Positions 53,469 through 63,302 of a stretch of 64,000 nucleotides of DNA are shown here, piece after piece; the first letter of the stretch is position 1, and each line of letters starts with the position of its first letter. The stretch is from NCBI RefSeq assembly GCF_019645835.1, contig NZ_CP080998.1, positions 2,790,001 through 2,854,000 of the forward strand. The letters are read 5' to 3'. This stretch comes from Mycolicibacterium holsaticum DSM 44478 = JCM 12374. Its GTDB lineage: Bacteria > Actinomycetota > Actinomycetes > Mycobacteriales > Mycobacteriaceae. The notes beneath the pieces were generated by a model that saw nothing but the letters and a program-made list of their open reading frames with translations, ran no database searches and was not told the DNA's origin. The translations under genes and the position numbers were made by a program.

Positions 53469-54911
53469 TTAGTTGTTGGGCGGGGGTTGTGGTGGGGGTT
53501 GGTAGGGCTGGTACCACCACCATTGGGCGGTTTCGCCGGTGGGTCCGCGGTAGGGGGCGGTGGTGGGTGGGGGTTGTGTGGGTGGGTGGGCTAGTGATCG
53601 GGGGGTCAGGCGGCGCCCGGCGCGGTCGGTGATGATGAGGGTGTGGGCGGGTCCGGTGATGGTGATTCCGCGGCGGTGGTGCAGTCGGTGGTGGTAGGGG
53701 CAGACCAACACCAGGTTGTCTAGGTCGGTGGGGCCGCCGTCTTCCCAGTGCACGATGTGGTGGGCGTGCAGGCCGCGGGTGGCCCCGCAGCCGGGTACCA
53801 CGCAGGTGCGGTCGCGGTGCTCCAGTGCGCGGCGCAGCCGGCGGCTGATGTGGCGGGTGCTGCGTCCAGCGCCGATGGGTTGGCCGTCGCGTTCCCACCA
53901 CACTTCGGCGGTGGCGTCGCAGAGCAGGTAGCGTCGGTCGGCGTCGCTGAGGATGGGGCCCAGGTGCAGCCCGGCGATGTGGTCGTTGACGTCGAGGTGC
54001 ACGACCACGGTGGTGTGGGTCCCGTGCGGGCGCCGCGCGGCTTGGGCGTCCCAGCCGGTCTGGATCAGGTGCATGAAGGCGTCGGTGGTGGTGGGCAGCG
54101 GCGGCGCGGTCAGCGTCGTGTGGCCCTGGCTGTGGTGGTCGCGTTTCCAGGCGATCATCAATGCTTCGCGCTGTGAGCTCAGTGCGGCCTCGAACTGGGC
54201 CGCCTCGATCGGGGGCAGCGTGATCTTCCAGGTGGTGGACCCATCGGTGTTGCTGGACTTGAGCACCGACCCTGTGACCTCGGAATCGCAATCGAAATCC
54301 AGCGCCGGCTCAGCCACCGCATCGGGAGCGATCTCGGACTCAACCTGGCCCCCGGACTCAACCTCGCCCCCGGTATCAACCTCGCCCCCGGTATCAACCT
54401 CGCCCTCGGACTCAGCCTCGCCCCCGGTATCAACCTCGCCCTCGGCATCAGCCTCGGGGTCAATGTCGGGGTGGGGGTCGGGTTGGGGGCGGGGTTCGAG
54501 TTTGATCGCGGTGCGCAGCTGGCTGACGGTGGCGTTTTCGATCAGCTGGGCATAGTGGGCATCTGAGCCCGCGCCGGCGTGCTCGGCGATCACCGCGAAC
54601 TGATCCAGCGACACCCGTCCTTGGCGCATGCTGTCGGCGCAGATCGGAAACTCCGTGAACCGGTGGGCCGCCGCGGCGATCGCGTGGGCGTTTCGCAGCG
54701 AGGCCCCGGTCTTCCAGGCCACCAGCGCCGGGATCGAGCGCGCCCCGGTTGCCCCCCACAACTGGTCGTGATCGATCTCGGCGATGATTTCCACCATCCG
54801 GGCATCGATGACGTTGCGTTGACCCATCAACTCGCCCAACTCATCAAACAACCCATCCAACCGCCGCGCAGGCGAGAACTCGACACCCTCAGCAGAAGCG
54901 GTCACCGACAT
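53469..54911 (-). CDS. DUF222/HNH endonuclease-like protein (13E12 repeat family)
   Basis: A 480-residue protein of the family known in M. tuberculosis as REP13E12. N-terminal DUF222 domain (LFDELGELMGQRNVIDARMVEIIAEID), a low-complexity acidic region with six EVDTGGE-type repeats (about residues 152-192), a conserved core and a C-terminal HNH nuclease motif: CVVPGCGATRGLHAHHIVHWEDGGPTDLDNLVLVCPYHHRLHH. The tail is Pro-rich. The biological role of these repeats is unresolved; some are DNA-damage induced in M. tuberculosis. No LexA box was found upstream here. ATG 54911. Confidence 0.92.
   Translation of the reverse strand: MSVTASAEGVEFSPARRLDGLFDELGELMGQRNVIDARMVEIIAEIDHDQLWGATGARSIPALVAWKTGASLRNAHAIAAAAHRFTEFPICADSMRQGRVSLDQFAVIAEHAGAGSDAHYAQLIENATVSQLRTAIKLEPRPQPDPHPDIDPEADAEGEVDTGGEAESEGEVDTGGEVDTGGEVESGGQVESEIAPDAVAEPALDFDCDSEVTGSVLKSSNTDGSTTWKITLPPIEAAQFEAALSSQREALMIAWKRDHHSQGHTTLTAPPLPTTTDAFMHLIQTGWDAQAARRPHGTHTTVVVHLDVNDHIAGLHLGPILSDADRRYLLCDATAEVWWERDGQPIGAGRSTRHISRRLRRALEHRDRTCVVPGCGATRGLHAHHIVHWEDGGPTDLDNLVLVCPYHHRLHHRRGITITGPAHTLIITDRAGRRLTPRSLAHPPTQPPPTTAPYRGPTGETAQWWWYQPYQPPPQPPPNN
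54334..54458. repeat. 18-bp tandem repeats inside the DUF222/HNH gene
   Basis: About six degenerate copies of an 18-bp unit (CCCCCGGTATCAACCTCG type) that encode the acidic E-V-D-T-G-G repeats. Copy number probably varies between strains. Confidence 0.75.
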
Positions 54912-55100
54912 GAGGTCATCATCACCACTGACACCGACACCGCCGTCCCCGGGTCTCAGCGGGTCGATTCGGAACAAGAGCACCAATCATCCTGCACCAC
55001 AAGCTATTTCACACACATGCGCAGGATCGTACGGCCGCATCATCCGCCGACCACCGACAAACCTGTGGACGAATTCGCCGTTGTGGATAACCAAGGTCGA

Positions 55101-57398
55101 TCAGCGGTTGCGGCGTCCTCGCAGCCAGCGACGTAAACGTCCACCAGATGCGGTCGCCGCCTCGGTCGATGAGGGGTCCGACCGATCGGAGTCTTCGTTG
55201 ACCTCAGCGACGGCTTCCTCGGCGTCTTCAAGACCCTCGACAGCCGCCTCATGGGCTTCCGGGGCCGCGGCTTCCGCCTCGACGGCCTCCTCACCTTCGA
55301 CCGCACCCACGCCGCCCGAGGGCTCCTCGTCGGCTGACGCTTCGACATCAGCTTCGTCCTCTTCGGACTCGGCAGCCTCGTCGGCGGCCTCGGCGACGTC
55401 CTCTTCGGACTCGTCAACCTCGGCAGCGGCTTCCTCGGCGTCTTCGAGACCCTCGACCGCCGCGTCATGGGCTTCAGCCGCTGCGGCTTCCGCCTCGACG
55501 GCCTCCTCACCTTCGACCGCACCGACGCCACCCGAGGGCTCTTCGTCGGCTGACGCTTCGTCCTGTTCGGACTCGGCAGCCTCGTCGGCGGCCTCAGCTT
55601 CGTCTTCTTTGGACTCGTCAACCTCGGCGACGGCTTCTTCGGCGTCTGCAAGACCCTCGACCGCCGCCTCATGGGCTTCGGGGGCCGCGGCTTCCGCCGC
55701 GACGGCCTCCTCACCTTCGACCGCGCCCACGCCGCCCGAGGGCTCTTCGTCGGCTGACGCTTCGACATCAGCTTCGTCCTCTTCGGACTCGGCAGCCTCG
55801 TCGGCGTCCTCACCGTCAACCTCGGCGACGGCTTCCTCGGCGTCGTCAAGACCCTCGACAGCCGCGTCATGGGCTTCAGAAGCTGCGGCTTCCGCCTCGA
55901 CGGGCTCCTCGCCTTCGACCGCACCGATACCGGCCTCGGGCGCGGTCTGGTCACCTTCTGCGCCGCCCGTTTCTTCGGCCAAGGCCTCGGCCGCTTCATC
56001 GAGTTCGACGGCGATTTCCTCAGACTCGTCGACACCCGCGTCGGGCGCGGTTTCGTCATCTTCTGCGCCGCCCGTTTCTTCGGCCAAGGCCTCGGCCGCT
56101 TCATCGAGTTCGACGGCGATTTCCTCAGACTCGTCGACACCGGCCTCGGGCGCGGTCTCGTCATCGTCTGCGTCCGCCGGTGCCTCTTCGACGTCATCGG
56201 CGAGCGGCTCCGATTCACCTTCCGCGGCGAACTCCTCGGCCTCGGCTAGATCGTCGGCCGGCACGCCCGCGACGTCTGCCCCAAGCTCCTCTGCTTCAGC
56301 GGCGATCTCGCCCTCATCAGCTTCCTCACCGGCTTCTGCGAACTCCTCGGCCTCGACGATGTCCTCCGACGGCGCGCTGAGGACATCGGCGGTGAGCGCC
56401 TCCGCCTCGATCGCCGCCTCGGATTTGCGCTCACCGTCAGCGGCGTCGTCTTCGGCAGCGATCTTCGCCGCGGCCACCACACCCGCCGTCGCGCCCACCG
56501 CGGCAAGTTCTTCGGTGATATCCGCACCGGACACCGGCTTGCCCTTGAGCGTGGCGGGATCTTCGCGTCCCTTCGGGGCGACCATGATGTAGACCACCGC
56601 GCCGATGAACACGAACGTCGACGTGAACGAGTTGATCCGCACACCATCGATGAGCGTCGCATCGTCGACCCGCAACAGCTCGATCCAGAACCGGCCAAGG
56701 CAGTAACCCGCGACATACATCGCGAACAACCGGCCATGCCCGAACTTGAATCTGCGGTCCAGATAGATCAGCGCCACGAAAACCAGCAGATTCCAGAGTA
56801 ATTCGTACAGGAACGTGGGATGCACGATGTGCAGCACTTCCCCCGTCGACACCCCGTTGAGGTTGTCGATCAGCCCGCTGGAGTCTCGGCGCTCGTAGAT
56901 CTTCAAACCCCACGGCAGCGTCGTCTCGCCGCCGAACAGCTCCTGGTTGAAGTAGTTGCCGATCCTGCCGATGCCTTGGGCCAGAATGATTCCCGGCGCG
57001 ATCGCATCACCGAACGCCGGCAGCGGAATCCCGCGGCGGCGGCATCCGATCCACGCCCCGACCGCGCCGAGCGCCACCGCGCCCCAGATTCCCAGGCCGC
57101 CGTCCCAGATCCGGATCACCCCGGCCAGACCCGCGCCACCCTCGCCGAAATAGCGCCACCAGTCGGTGATGACGTGGTAGAGCCGGCCGCCGATGAGACC
57201 GAACGGCACCGCCCACAGCGCAATGTCGTAGATAACGCCGCGCTCGCCACCCCTGGCCTCCCAGCGCCGGTCGCCGATCATCAGGGCCGCCACGATGCCG
57301 AGGATGATGAACAGCGCATAGGCGCGCAGCGGCACCGGGCCGAGATGCCAGACTCCTTGAGCCGGGCTGGGAATGTAGGCCAGGACCGTCGTGGTCAC
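55101..57398 (-). CDS. lgt: Prolipoprotein diacylglyceryl transferase with very long acidic repeat tail
   Basis: A 765-residue protein. Residues 1 to ~285 are Lgt, the membrane enzyme that transfers diacylglycerol from phosphatidylglycerol to the lipobox Cys: seven helices, signature GIGRIGNYFNQELFGGETTLPWGL, and the C-terminal helix RFWIELLRVDD. The remaining ~475 residues are cytoplasmic or flexible, made of Glu/Ala/Asp-rich repeats (35-residue units and ~67-73-residue units), and end in the basic cluster GGRLRRWLRGRRNR. M. tuberculosis Lgt (468 aa as I recall) has a shorter extension. GTG 57398 overlaps the trpA stop (GTGA), so lgt follows trpA in one operon. The lipoproteins LivK and GlnH here are substrates. 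Confidence 0.93.
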   Translation of the reverse strand: MTTTVLAYIPSPAQGVWHLGPVPLRAYALFIILGIVAALMIGDRRWEARGGERGVIYDIALWAVPFGLIGGRLYHVITDWWRYFGEGGAGLAGVIRIWDGGLGIWGAVALGAVGAWIGCRRRGIPLPAFGDAIAPGIILAQGIGRIGNYFNQELFGGETTLPWGLKIYERRDSSGLIDNLNGVSTGEVLHIVHPTFLYELLWNLLVFVALIYLDRRFKFGHGRLFAMYVAGYCLGRFWIELLRVDDATLIDGVRINSFTSTFVFIGAVVYIMVAPKGREDPATLKGKPVSGADITEELAAVGATAGVVAAAKIAAEDDAADGERKSEAAIEAEALTADVLSAPSEDIVEAEEFAEAGEEADEGEIAAEAEELGADVAGVPADDLAEAEEFAAEGESEPLADDVEEAPADADDDETAPEAGVDESEEIAVELDEAAEALAEETGGAEDDETAPDAGVDESEEIAVELDEAAEALAEETGGAEGDQTAPEAGIGAVEGEEPVEAEAAASEAHDAAVEGLDDAEEAVAEVDGEDADEAAESEEDEADVEASADEEPSGGVGAVEGEEAVAAEAAAPEAHEAAVEGLADAEEAVAEVDESKEDEAEAADEAAESEQDEASADEEPSGGVGAVEGEEAVEAEAAAAEAHDAAVEGLEDAEEAAAEVDESEEDVAEAADEAAESEEDEADVEASADEEPSGGVGAVEGEEAVEAEAAAPEAHEAAVEGLEDAEEAVAEVNEDSDRSDPSSTEAATASGGRLRRWLRGRRNR
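55281..55935. repeat. Long-period (about 200-220 bp) repeats in the lgt tail
   Basis: Four related units, recognised by the segment encoding G-A-V-E-G-E-E-[AP]-V-x-A-E-A-A, begin near 55281, 55501, 55705 and 55906, with spacing of about 220, 204 and 201 bp. All spacings are near multiples of three and keep the frame open. Confidence 0.7.
55956..56141. repeat. Direct 81-bp repeats (105-bp period) in the lgt tail
   Basis: 81-bp copies at 55956-56036 and 56061-56141 appear identical by eye. The 105-bp period equals 35 residues (DESEEIAVELDEAAEALAEE core). Near-identity at the DNA level suggests recent duplication or gene conversion. Confidence 0.8.
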
Positions 57399-58183
57399 GC
57401 GGTGACCCTCTGCCGCACACCGTCGGCCAGTTCAGCGGTCAGCCTTCCCACCGCCTCGACGCTGTCTTCCAGCGCAGACACCAGCGCGGAACCCACGATC
57501 ACCCCGTCAGCGTAAGCCGCGATCTCCGCTGCCTGCTCGCGTGAGCGCACACCAAGCCCGACCCCGACCGGGATGTCCGACACCGATTTCACCCGCTGGA
57601 CCAGTTCGGGAGCCGCCACCGACACCGCGTCACGCGCACCGGTCACGCCCATCGTTGATGCGGCGTAGACGAATCCGCGCGACGCCTGCACTGTCATGGC
57701 CAGCCGCTCCGGCGTCGACGACGGGGCCACCAAAAAGATCCGGTCGAGATCGTGCGCGTCGGACGCCGCGAACCAATCCTCGGCCTCGTCGGGGATCAGG
57801 TCCGGGGTGATGATGCCGAGCCCGCCCGCCGATGCCAGATCACGCGCAAACGCGTCAACGCCCCAGCGCAGGACCAGATTCCAGTACGACATCACCACGG
57901 CGCGGCCGCCGGCGTTGCTGATCGCCTCGACCGCGGTGAGCGCATCGCGCACCCGCACCCCACCACGCAACGCCGCATCCGCGGCCGCCGCGATCGTCGG
58001 ACCGTCCATCCCCGGATCGGAGTACGCGATGCCGACCTCGACGATGTCGCAGCCCGACTCGACCAGCGTCGTCATCGCCGAAACCGACGTCGGCACATCG
58101 GGGAAACCCGTCGGCAGGTAGCCGATCAGCGCCGAGCGGTTCTCGGCCCGGCACGTGTCGAACAGCGGTGCAAGTCGGCTCAC
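57395..58183 (-). CDS. trpA: Tryptophan synthase alpha chain
   Basis: A 262-residue TIM-barrel enzyme that splits indole-3-glycerol phosphate to indole and glyceraldehyde 3-phosphate and channels indole to TrpB. Catalytic Glu in [19 protein letters not shown] (with the Asp of SDP), phosphate loop near GVTGARD. GTG 58183 overlaps the trpB stop and its own stop overlaps lgt, both as GTGA. Confidence 0.96.
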   Translation of the reverse strand: MSRLAPLFDTCRAENRSALIGYLPTGFPDVPTSVSAMTTLVESGCDIVEVGIAYSDPGMDGPTIAAAADAALRGGVRVRDALTAVEAISNAGGRAVVMSYWNLVLRWGVDAFARDLASAGGLGIITPDLIPDEAEDWFAASDAHDLDRIFLVAPSSTPERLAMTVQASRGFVYAASTMGVTGARDAVSVAAPELVQRVKSVSDIPVGVGLGVRSREQAAEIAAYADGVIVGSALVSALEDSVEAVGRLTAELADGVRQRVTA

Positions 58184-59439
58184 GACGCACCGTCCAGCAG
58201 GCCGAACCACTTCGCCGCCGTCTCGACGTCTTTGTCACCGCGGCCCGACAGGTTCACCAGAATGATGCCGCCGCGCCCGATTTCGCGGGCCAGCTGCAAT
58301 GCGCCCGCAACCGCGTGCGCCGACTCGATCGCCGGGATGATGCCCTCGGTGCGACACAGCAGCCCGAAAGCATCCATCGCCTCGGTGTCGGTGACCGGCC
58401 GGTACTCCGCACGGCCGGTGTCCCGCAGAAAGGCGTGCTCGGGGCCGACGCCCGGATAGTCCAGACCCGCGGAAATCGAATGCGACTCGATGGTCTGGCC
58501 GTCCTCGTCCTGCAGCAGATACGAGTAGGACCCCTGGAAGGCGCCCGGTGATCCACCGGTGAAAGTCGCGGCGTGCCTGCCGGTTTCGACACCGTCGCCA
58601 GCCGCTTCATAGCCGACCAGTCGCACGTTCGGATCGTCGATGAACGCGTGGAAGATGCCGATCGCGTTGGATCCGCCGCCCACACACGCCGTCACCGCGT
58701 CGGGCAACCTGCCCGCCTGGTCCTGAATCTGCACGCGGGCCTCCAGCCCGATCACCCGCTGAAGATCACGCACCATCATCGGAAACGGGTGCGGCCCAGC
58801 GGCGGTGCCAAAGCAGTAGTAGGTGTTGTCGGCGTTGGTAACCCAGTCGCGGAACGCTTCGTTGATGGCGTCCTTGAGCGTCTTGGAGCCCGCCTCGACC
58901 GAGACCACCTCCGCGCCGAGCAGCCGCATCCGCGCCACGTTCAACGCCTGCCGTGCCGTGTCGACGGCACCCATGTAGATGACGCACTCCAGGCCCAGCA
59001 GCGCGCACGCCGTCGCGGTCGCCACCCCGTGCTGGCCCGCACCGGTCTCGGCGATCACCCGCGTCTTGCCCATCTGGCGTGCGAGCAGCGCCTGACCCAG
59101 CACGTTGTTGATCTTGTGGGATCCGGTGTGGTTCAGGTCTTCCCGCTTCAGAAAGATCCGTGCGCCCCCGGCGTGCTCGGACAACCGCTCGGCTTCGTAC
59201 AGCGGTGAGGGCCGCCCGCTGTAGTGCCGCTGCAACCGGTCCAGCTCGTCGAGGAACGTCTGGTCGCCACGGGCCTTCTCGTAGGCGGCGGTGACTTCCT
59301 CGATGACGGCCATCAGCGCCTCGGCGACGAACCGCCCGCCGTAGACACCGAAGTGGCCGCGCGCATCCGGGTCGTGGCTGGTGGGTTCGGCCACGCCCGC
59401 GCTCGAACGAGGCAGCTCCGGCCCGGTGTGGTCGGCCAT
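58180..59439 (-). CDS. trpB: Tryptophan synthase beta chain
   Basis: A 419-residue PLP enzyme condensing indole with serine. PLP Lys in [15 protein letters not shown], phosphate-binding [13 protein letters not shown], and [17 protein letters not shown]. The ~25-residue N-terminal extension before the Tyr/Gly-rich [13 protein letters not shown] is normal in actinobacteria. It starts 3 bp after the trpC stop. Confidence 0.97.
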   Translation of the reverse strand: MADHTGPELPRSSAGVAEPTSHDPDARGHFGVYGGRFVAEALMAVIEEVTAAYEKARGDQTFLDELDRLQRHYSGRPSPLYEAERLSEHAGGARIFLKREDLNHTGSHKINNVLGQALLARQMGKTRVIAETGAGQHGVATATACALLGLECVIYMGAVDTARQALNVARMRLLGAEVVSVEAGSKTLKDAINEAFRDWVTNADNTYYCFGTAAGPHPFPMMVRDLQRVIGLEARVQIQDQAGRLPDAVTACVGGGSNAIGIFHAFIDDPNVRLVGYEAAGDGVETGRHAATFTGGSPGAFQGSYSYLLQDEDGQTIESHSISAGLDYPGVGPEHAFLRDTGRAEYRPVTDTEAMDAFGLLCRTEGIIPAIESAHAVAGALQLAREIGRGGIILVNLSGRGDKDVETAAKWFGLLDGAS

Positions 59440-59442
59440 GTG

Positions 59443-60261
59443 TCAGCGCGAGGGTTTAGGGCACGACGGATGCGCGCCTGCGGTGACCAGATCGGCAACG
59501 GCGCCGCGGGGGTCGCCGGTGGTGACCAGCCCCTCGCCGACGAGCACCGCGTCAGCGCCTGCACCGGCGTAAGCCAGCAGATCGGCGGGGCCGCGCACAC
59601 CGGACTCCGCGACGCGGATGACGTCGGTCGGCAACCCCGGTGCGATCCGCGCGAAGCAGTCACGATCGACGTTCAGCGTTTTGAGATCCCTTGCGTTCAC
59701 GCCGATCACGGTGGCCCCGGCCGACAGCGCACGGTCCGCTTCCTCCTCGGTGTGCACCTCGACCAACGCCGTCATCCCCAGCGACTCGGTGCGCTCCAGC
59801 AGCGAATCCAGGACCGGCTGCTCCAGCGCCGCGACGATCAGCAGCAGCATGTCCGCACCGTGTGCGCGCGCCTCGTGGATCTGATAGGGGCGGACGATGA
59901 AATCCTTGCGCAACACCGGAATTGACACGGCCGCGCGGACAGCGTCCAGGTCATCGAGTGAACCGTTGAACCGGCGCTGTTCGGTCAGCACGCTGACGAT
60001 GCGTGCGCCGCCGTCCTCATAGGCGCGGGCCAACGCGGCCGGATCGCCGATCGGCGCCAACTCGCCGCGCGACGGGCTGGCACGTTTCACTTCGGCGATC
60101 ACGCCGATGCCGGGCGCGCGTAACGCGGCCATCACGTCCAACGGGGGCGGGGTGTCTTTGGCCCGTGCCTTGATCTCGGCCAGCGGTATGGCAGCTTCGC
60201 GGGCGGCGACGTCGGCACGGACTCCCTCGATGATCGAGTCGAGCACGGTTGCCGAACTCAT
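59443..60261 (-). CDS. trpC: Indole-3-glycerol phosphate synthase
   Basis: A 272-residue TIM barrel. Catalytic Lys in [27 protein letters not shown], and [12 protein letters not shown] monofunctional TrpC, without fused TrpF, as usual in mycobacteria. ATG 60261 is preceded by GGAAGGGAT-type sequence. It lies 72 bp after the TIGR02234 membrane gene. Confidence 0.97.
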   Translation of the reverse strand: MSSATVLDSIIEGVRADVAAREAAIPLAEIKARAKDTPPPLDVMAALRAPGIGVIAEVKRASPSRGELAPIGDPAALARAYEDGGARIVSVLTEQRRFNGSLDDLDAVRAAVSIPVLRKDFIVRPYQIHEARAHGADMLLLIVAALEQPVLDSLLERTESLGMTALVEVHTEEEADRALSAGATVIGVNARDLKTLNVDRDCFARIAPGLPTDVIRVAESGVRGPADLLAYAGAGADAVLVGEGLVTTGDPRGAVADLVTAGAHPSCPKPSR

Positions 60262-60333
60262 GCGTCCGAATCCCTTCCACCAGTGGCGCCAAATGATCTG
60301 CATCGAAGGGTACCGGCCGCAACCCACCGTCGA

Positions 60334-60927
60334 TCACCGGCCCTTGGTGTCTGGATCGGTTGGGTCCCGGGTCGGATCCGAGCCCTCGTCAAGGGCGTCC
60401 CAGATCATGCGTTCGGACATCGCGGTGCCGGGCGGCTCGGGCGGCGCCGGGGAACGGCGCGCGTAACGCGACACGCCCGAGCGCTCCCCGGCCACCGACC
60501 GCATGAGCAGCACCGCGGCGACGAGCGTGACCACCGCGGCCGCCACCGTGACCACCGCGCCCACGTAGTGCCGTTGGCTGCCGATCAGGTCGGCGATGGG
60601 CGCTTCGGCGATACGGGATGCGGGCACTGCCACGTCGCGCACCGCCCACAGGCTGATTGCCGGGTAGGCGATCGCCGCGCTGGTGGCCGCCACCAGCACC
60701 GCCAGCAAGCGCAGCGGCCAGCCGCGCACCGCCAGCGCAGCGACCGCGGCGGCCACCAGCAGTACGGCAAGGGGCACCACCGCCGTCGACCACTGGGCAC
60801 CGGACAGCGCCACCGTCTTGGGCTGGCCCAGGCCGTCGAACGAGGTCACCTCGACCCAGGTCATGCGCGACGCACCCCACAACGCGGCCGCGGCCACCAG
60901 GAGGGTCACCTGTGCGATGCGGATCAT
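60334..60927 (-). CDS. Trp-region conserved membrane protein (Rv1610-like, TIGR02234)
   Basis: A 197-residue protein with four predicted helices, an external loop after helix 1 ([20 protein letters not shown]) and a charged cytoplasmic tail. It belongs to the family found only between trpE and trpC in actinobacteria; its role in tryptophan synthesis is unknown. The ATG overlaps the trpE stop (ATGA). Confidence 0.9.
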   Translation of the reverse strand: MIRIAQVTLLVAAAALWGASRMTWVEVTSFDGLGQPKTVALSGAQWSTAVVPLAVLLVAAAVAALAVRGWPLRLLAVLVAATSAAIAYPAISLWAVRDVAVPASRIAEAPIADLIGSQRHYVGAVVTVAAAVVTLVAAVLLMRSVAGERSGVSRYARRSPAPPEPPGTAMSERMIWDALDEGSDPTRDPTDPDTKGR

Positions 60928-62471
60928 GGTTCGGTCAACGTCTCCGCGGCGGCGATGGCGCTGAGCACCGCACGCGCCTTGTTGGCCGCCTCGGTGTACT
61001 CGTAGGGCCCGTTCGAGTCGGCCACGACTCCCCCGCCGGCCTGCACGTAGGCGGTGCCGCCGCGGATCAGCGCGGTGCGGATGGCGATCGCGAAGTCGGC
61101 GTTGCCCGCGAAGTCCAGATAGCCCAGCACGCCGCCGTAGAGGCCACGACGGGTCTTTTCGACCTCCTCGATGAGCTCCATCGCGCGGACCTTCGGGGCG
61201 CCCGACAGGGTGCCTGCCGGGAAGCACGCCGTCACCGCGTCCAGCGCGGTCTTGCCGTCGGCGAGCAGCCCGGTCACCGTCGACACCAAATGCATGACGT
61301 GGCTGTAGCGCTCGATGTGGCTGTAGTCCTCGACGCGCACGGTCCCGGGCTGGCAGACCCGGCCCAGGTCGTTGCGGCCCAGGTCGACGAGCATCAGGTG
61401 CTCGGCGCGCTCCTTGTCGTCGGCCAGCAACTCCTTTTCGAGCAGCAGGTCCTCCTCCTCGGTCGCGCCGCGCCAGCGGGTGCCCGCGATCGGGTGGGTG
61501 GTGGCGCGCCCGTCCTTGACCGTCACCAACGCCTCCGGGCTGGAGCCGACCACCGAAAAATCCAGCCCGCCATCGGCGTTGGGCACGTTGAGCAGGTACA
61601 TGTACGGGCTGGGGTTGGACACCCGCAGCATCCGGTACACGTCAAGGGGGTCGGCGTCGGTGTCCATTTCGAAGCGCTGCGACGGCACCACCTGGAACGC
61701 TTCGCCGGCTTCGATGTCGCCTACCAGCTTGTCGACGATCTCGGTGTATTCCTCGATCGTGCGCTGGCTGCGGTGCAGCGGTTCGGGCCGGCTGAACGTG
61801 GCCACGGTCGAGGGCAGGTGCTCCGACAGCGCGGCGGTCATCACGTCGAGGCGCTTGACGGCGTCGTCGTAGGCCCAGTCGACGCGCTCGTCGGTGCCGT
61901 TCCAGTTCACCGCGTTGGCGATCAACGTGATGGTGCCTTCGTGGTGGTCGACGGCGGCGATGTCGGTGGCCAGCAGCAGCAGCATGTCGGGCAGCCCGAG
62001 GTCGTCGACCGTCAGCGACGGCAGCTTCTCGAGGCGGCGCACCATGTCGTAGGCGAAAAAGCCGACCAGCCCGCCCGACAGCGGCGGCAGACCGGGCTGG
62101 GAGTACCGCCCGCTTGCGGGGGAAGGTTCGGTCTCGAGCAGCTTGAGCGTCTCAGCCAGCGCCGCCAGCGGTTCACCGCCGCTCGGCGCGTCCTGGGGGG
62201 TGGTGCCCAGCCACACCGCCTCCCCGCCGCGCACCGTCAGCGCCGAGGGGGCGCCTGCGCCGATGAACGACCAGCGCGACCAGGACCGACCGTTCTCCGC
62301 CGACTCGAGCAGGAACGTGCCCGGCCGGTTGGCGGCGAGCTTGCGGTAGGCCGACAGCGGGGTCTCGCTGTCGGCGAGCACCTTGCGCGTCACCGGAACC
62401 ACCCGGTGCTCGCCGGCCAGCGCCCGGAAGTCCTCGCGCGACGTGGTCACGGCCAGGGTGGTGGTTTGCAC
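60924..62471 (-). CDS. trpE: Anthranilate synthase component I
   Basis: A 515-residue chorismate-using enzyme. The tryptophan feedback motif is LLES (FLLESAENG), and the catalytic region has [20 protein letters not shown] and [20 protein letters not shown]. The glutaminase partner TrpG is not in the window, as in M. tuberculosis. The start lies 3 bp after a dioxygenase-like gene. I see no Trp-codon leader peptide or attenuator. Confidence 0.97.
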   Translation of the reverse strand: MQTTTLAVTTSREDFRALAGEHRVVPVTRKVLADSETPLSAYRKLAANRPGTFLLESAENGRSWSRWSFIGAGAPSALTVRGGEAVWLGTTPQDAPSGGEPLAALAETLKLLETEPSPASGRYSQPGLPPLSGGLVGFFAYDMVRRLEKLPSLTVDDLGLPDMLLLLATDIAAVDHHEGTITLIANAVNWNGTDERVDWAYDDAVKRLDVMTAALSEHLPSTVATFSRPEPLHRSQRTIEEYTEIVDKLVGDIEAGEAFQVVPSQRFEMDTDADPLDVYRMLRVSNPSPYMYLLNVPNADGGLDFSVVGSSPEALVTVKDGRATTHPIAGTRWRGATEEEDLLLEKELLADDKERAEHLMLVDLGRNDLGRVCQPGTVRVEDYSHIERYSHVMHLVSTVTGLLADGKTALDAVTACFPAGTLSGAPKVRAMELIEEVEKTRRGLYGGVLGYLDFAGNADFAIAIRTALIRGGTAYVQAGGGVVADSNGPYEYTEAANKARAVLSAIAAAETLTEP

Positions 62472-62474
62472 CCC

Positions 62475-63203
62475 TCAATCCTCCCAGACGCACCCCAACG
62501 GCGAGGACGACGCCGGTGTCAGCGGGCTGGTCAGCACGACGGGCGACTGGGCCATGAACCGCGGGGTGGCGCCGCGGTGCTTGTCGGCGGCGTGTGCGGT
62601 GAACGGGTGCAGCAGGTACATGTCGCCGGGCGCTCCGGTCGCGTACGCGACGTCGCGTCCGGTGCTGACGCGGTCCACCAGCGCGCCCATCTCGGTGAAG
62701 TCGACGGGTTCGGGCCCGAGTGCGCGGGCCACGTCGCGGTGCGAGCCGATGCGGATGCGGGTCGGCGCGTCGTGTGGCCCGACGTCGGAGAGCAGGGTGA
62801 GCAGCAGCATCGTGTGCGGACGCCCGGTGACCGCCCAGGCCCCGTCCGGTAGCGATGTGTTCGCGTCGATGTGCCAGCCGCGGTCGTCGGCGGCGGGGGC
62901 GACCGGAAAGCGCACCGGGATGTTGCCCAGTGTGCCGCGGGGCTGCCATCCGCCGACACCGCAGATGCGATCCAGCGCGGCCGCCAGCGTCGGGCTTTTC
63001 AGCAGCTCACCGAACGGGCCCGCGCCGGCCGGGTCGACGGCCCACCGCACCGGCTCCGACCATCCGTTTGGGTCCTGCGGGGACAGCCCGAGTTGACGCC
63101 ACAGCAGGTCTCGCGCAGCATCGCCGGTCTCGCGCGGCGCCGCCTGCTCGAGTTTGAGGTAGCCGTCGGCGATGAACGCGTTGATATCGATGGTTTCGGG
63201 CAT
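62475..63203 (-). CDS. Phytanoyl-CoA dioxygenase-like Fe(II)/2-oxoglutarate oxygenase
   Basis: A 242-residue protein of the PhyH family. The iron ligands are visible as His and Asp in GWHIDANT and the distal His in LHPFTAHAADKHRG, where the following Arg would bind 2-oxoglutarate. The substrate is unknown; family members hydroxylate acyl chains, amino acids or natural products. It ends 3 bp before trpE, so it appears to be the first gene of the trp transcript, which I do not remember from M. tuberculosis. GAGGAGAG lies upstream of ATG 63203. It diverges from bcp. Confidence 0.87.
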   Translation of the reverse strand: MPETIDINAFIADGYLKLEQAAPRETGDAARDLLWRQLGLSPQDPNGWSEPVRWAVDPAGAGPFGELLKSPTLAAALDRICGVGGWQPRGTLGNIPVRFPVAPAADDRGWHIDANTSLPDGAWAVTGRPHTMLLLTLLSDVGPHDAPTRIRIGSHRDVARALGPEPVDFTEMGALVDRVSTGRDVAYATGAPGDMYLLHPFTAHAADKHRGATPRFMAQSPVVLTSPLTPASSSPLGCVWED

Positions 63204-63302
63204 CGCTGAACATTCTCTCCTCGAACCGACGCGATGGTCGATCCGATCGCCCCGAAACCAACCAAAGCGTCGGTCTCGGCGACCAGGCGTAGCGTGACGT
63301 GC

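Noticed and set aside
54912..55100. LexA (SOS) box upstream of the DUF222/HNH gene
   Set aside because: Only TCGATTCGGAAC-like partial similarity; TCGAAC-N4-GTTCGA is not present. A CACTGACAC/CACCGACAC pair resembling the damage -35 lacks a -10.
54910..56592. Open frame of 560 codons on the plus strand, Ser/Ala-rich
   Set aside because: It is antisense to the repeat tail of lgt; the Ser-rich composition is what GC-rich Glu/Ala codons give on the other strand.
60657..62852. Open frame of 731 codons on the plus strand
   Set aside because: Antisense shadow of trpE and the Rv1610-like gene.
63204..63302. trp attenuator or Trp-rich leader peptide
   Set aside because: The 99 bp between the divergent dioxygenase and bcp genes contain no run of Trp codons or paired hairpins.
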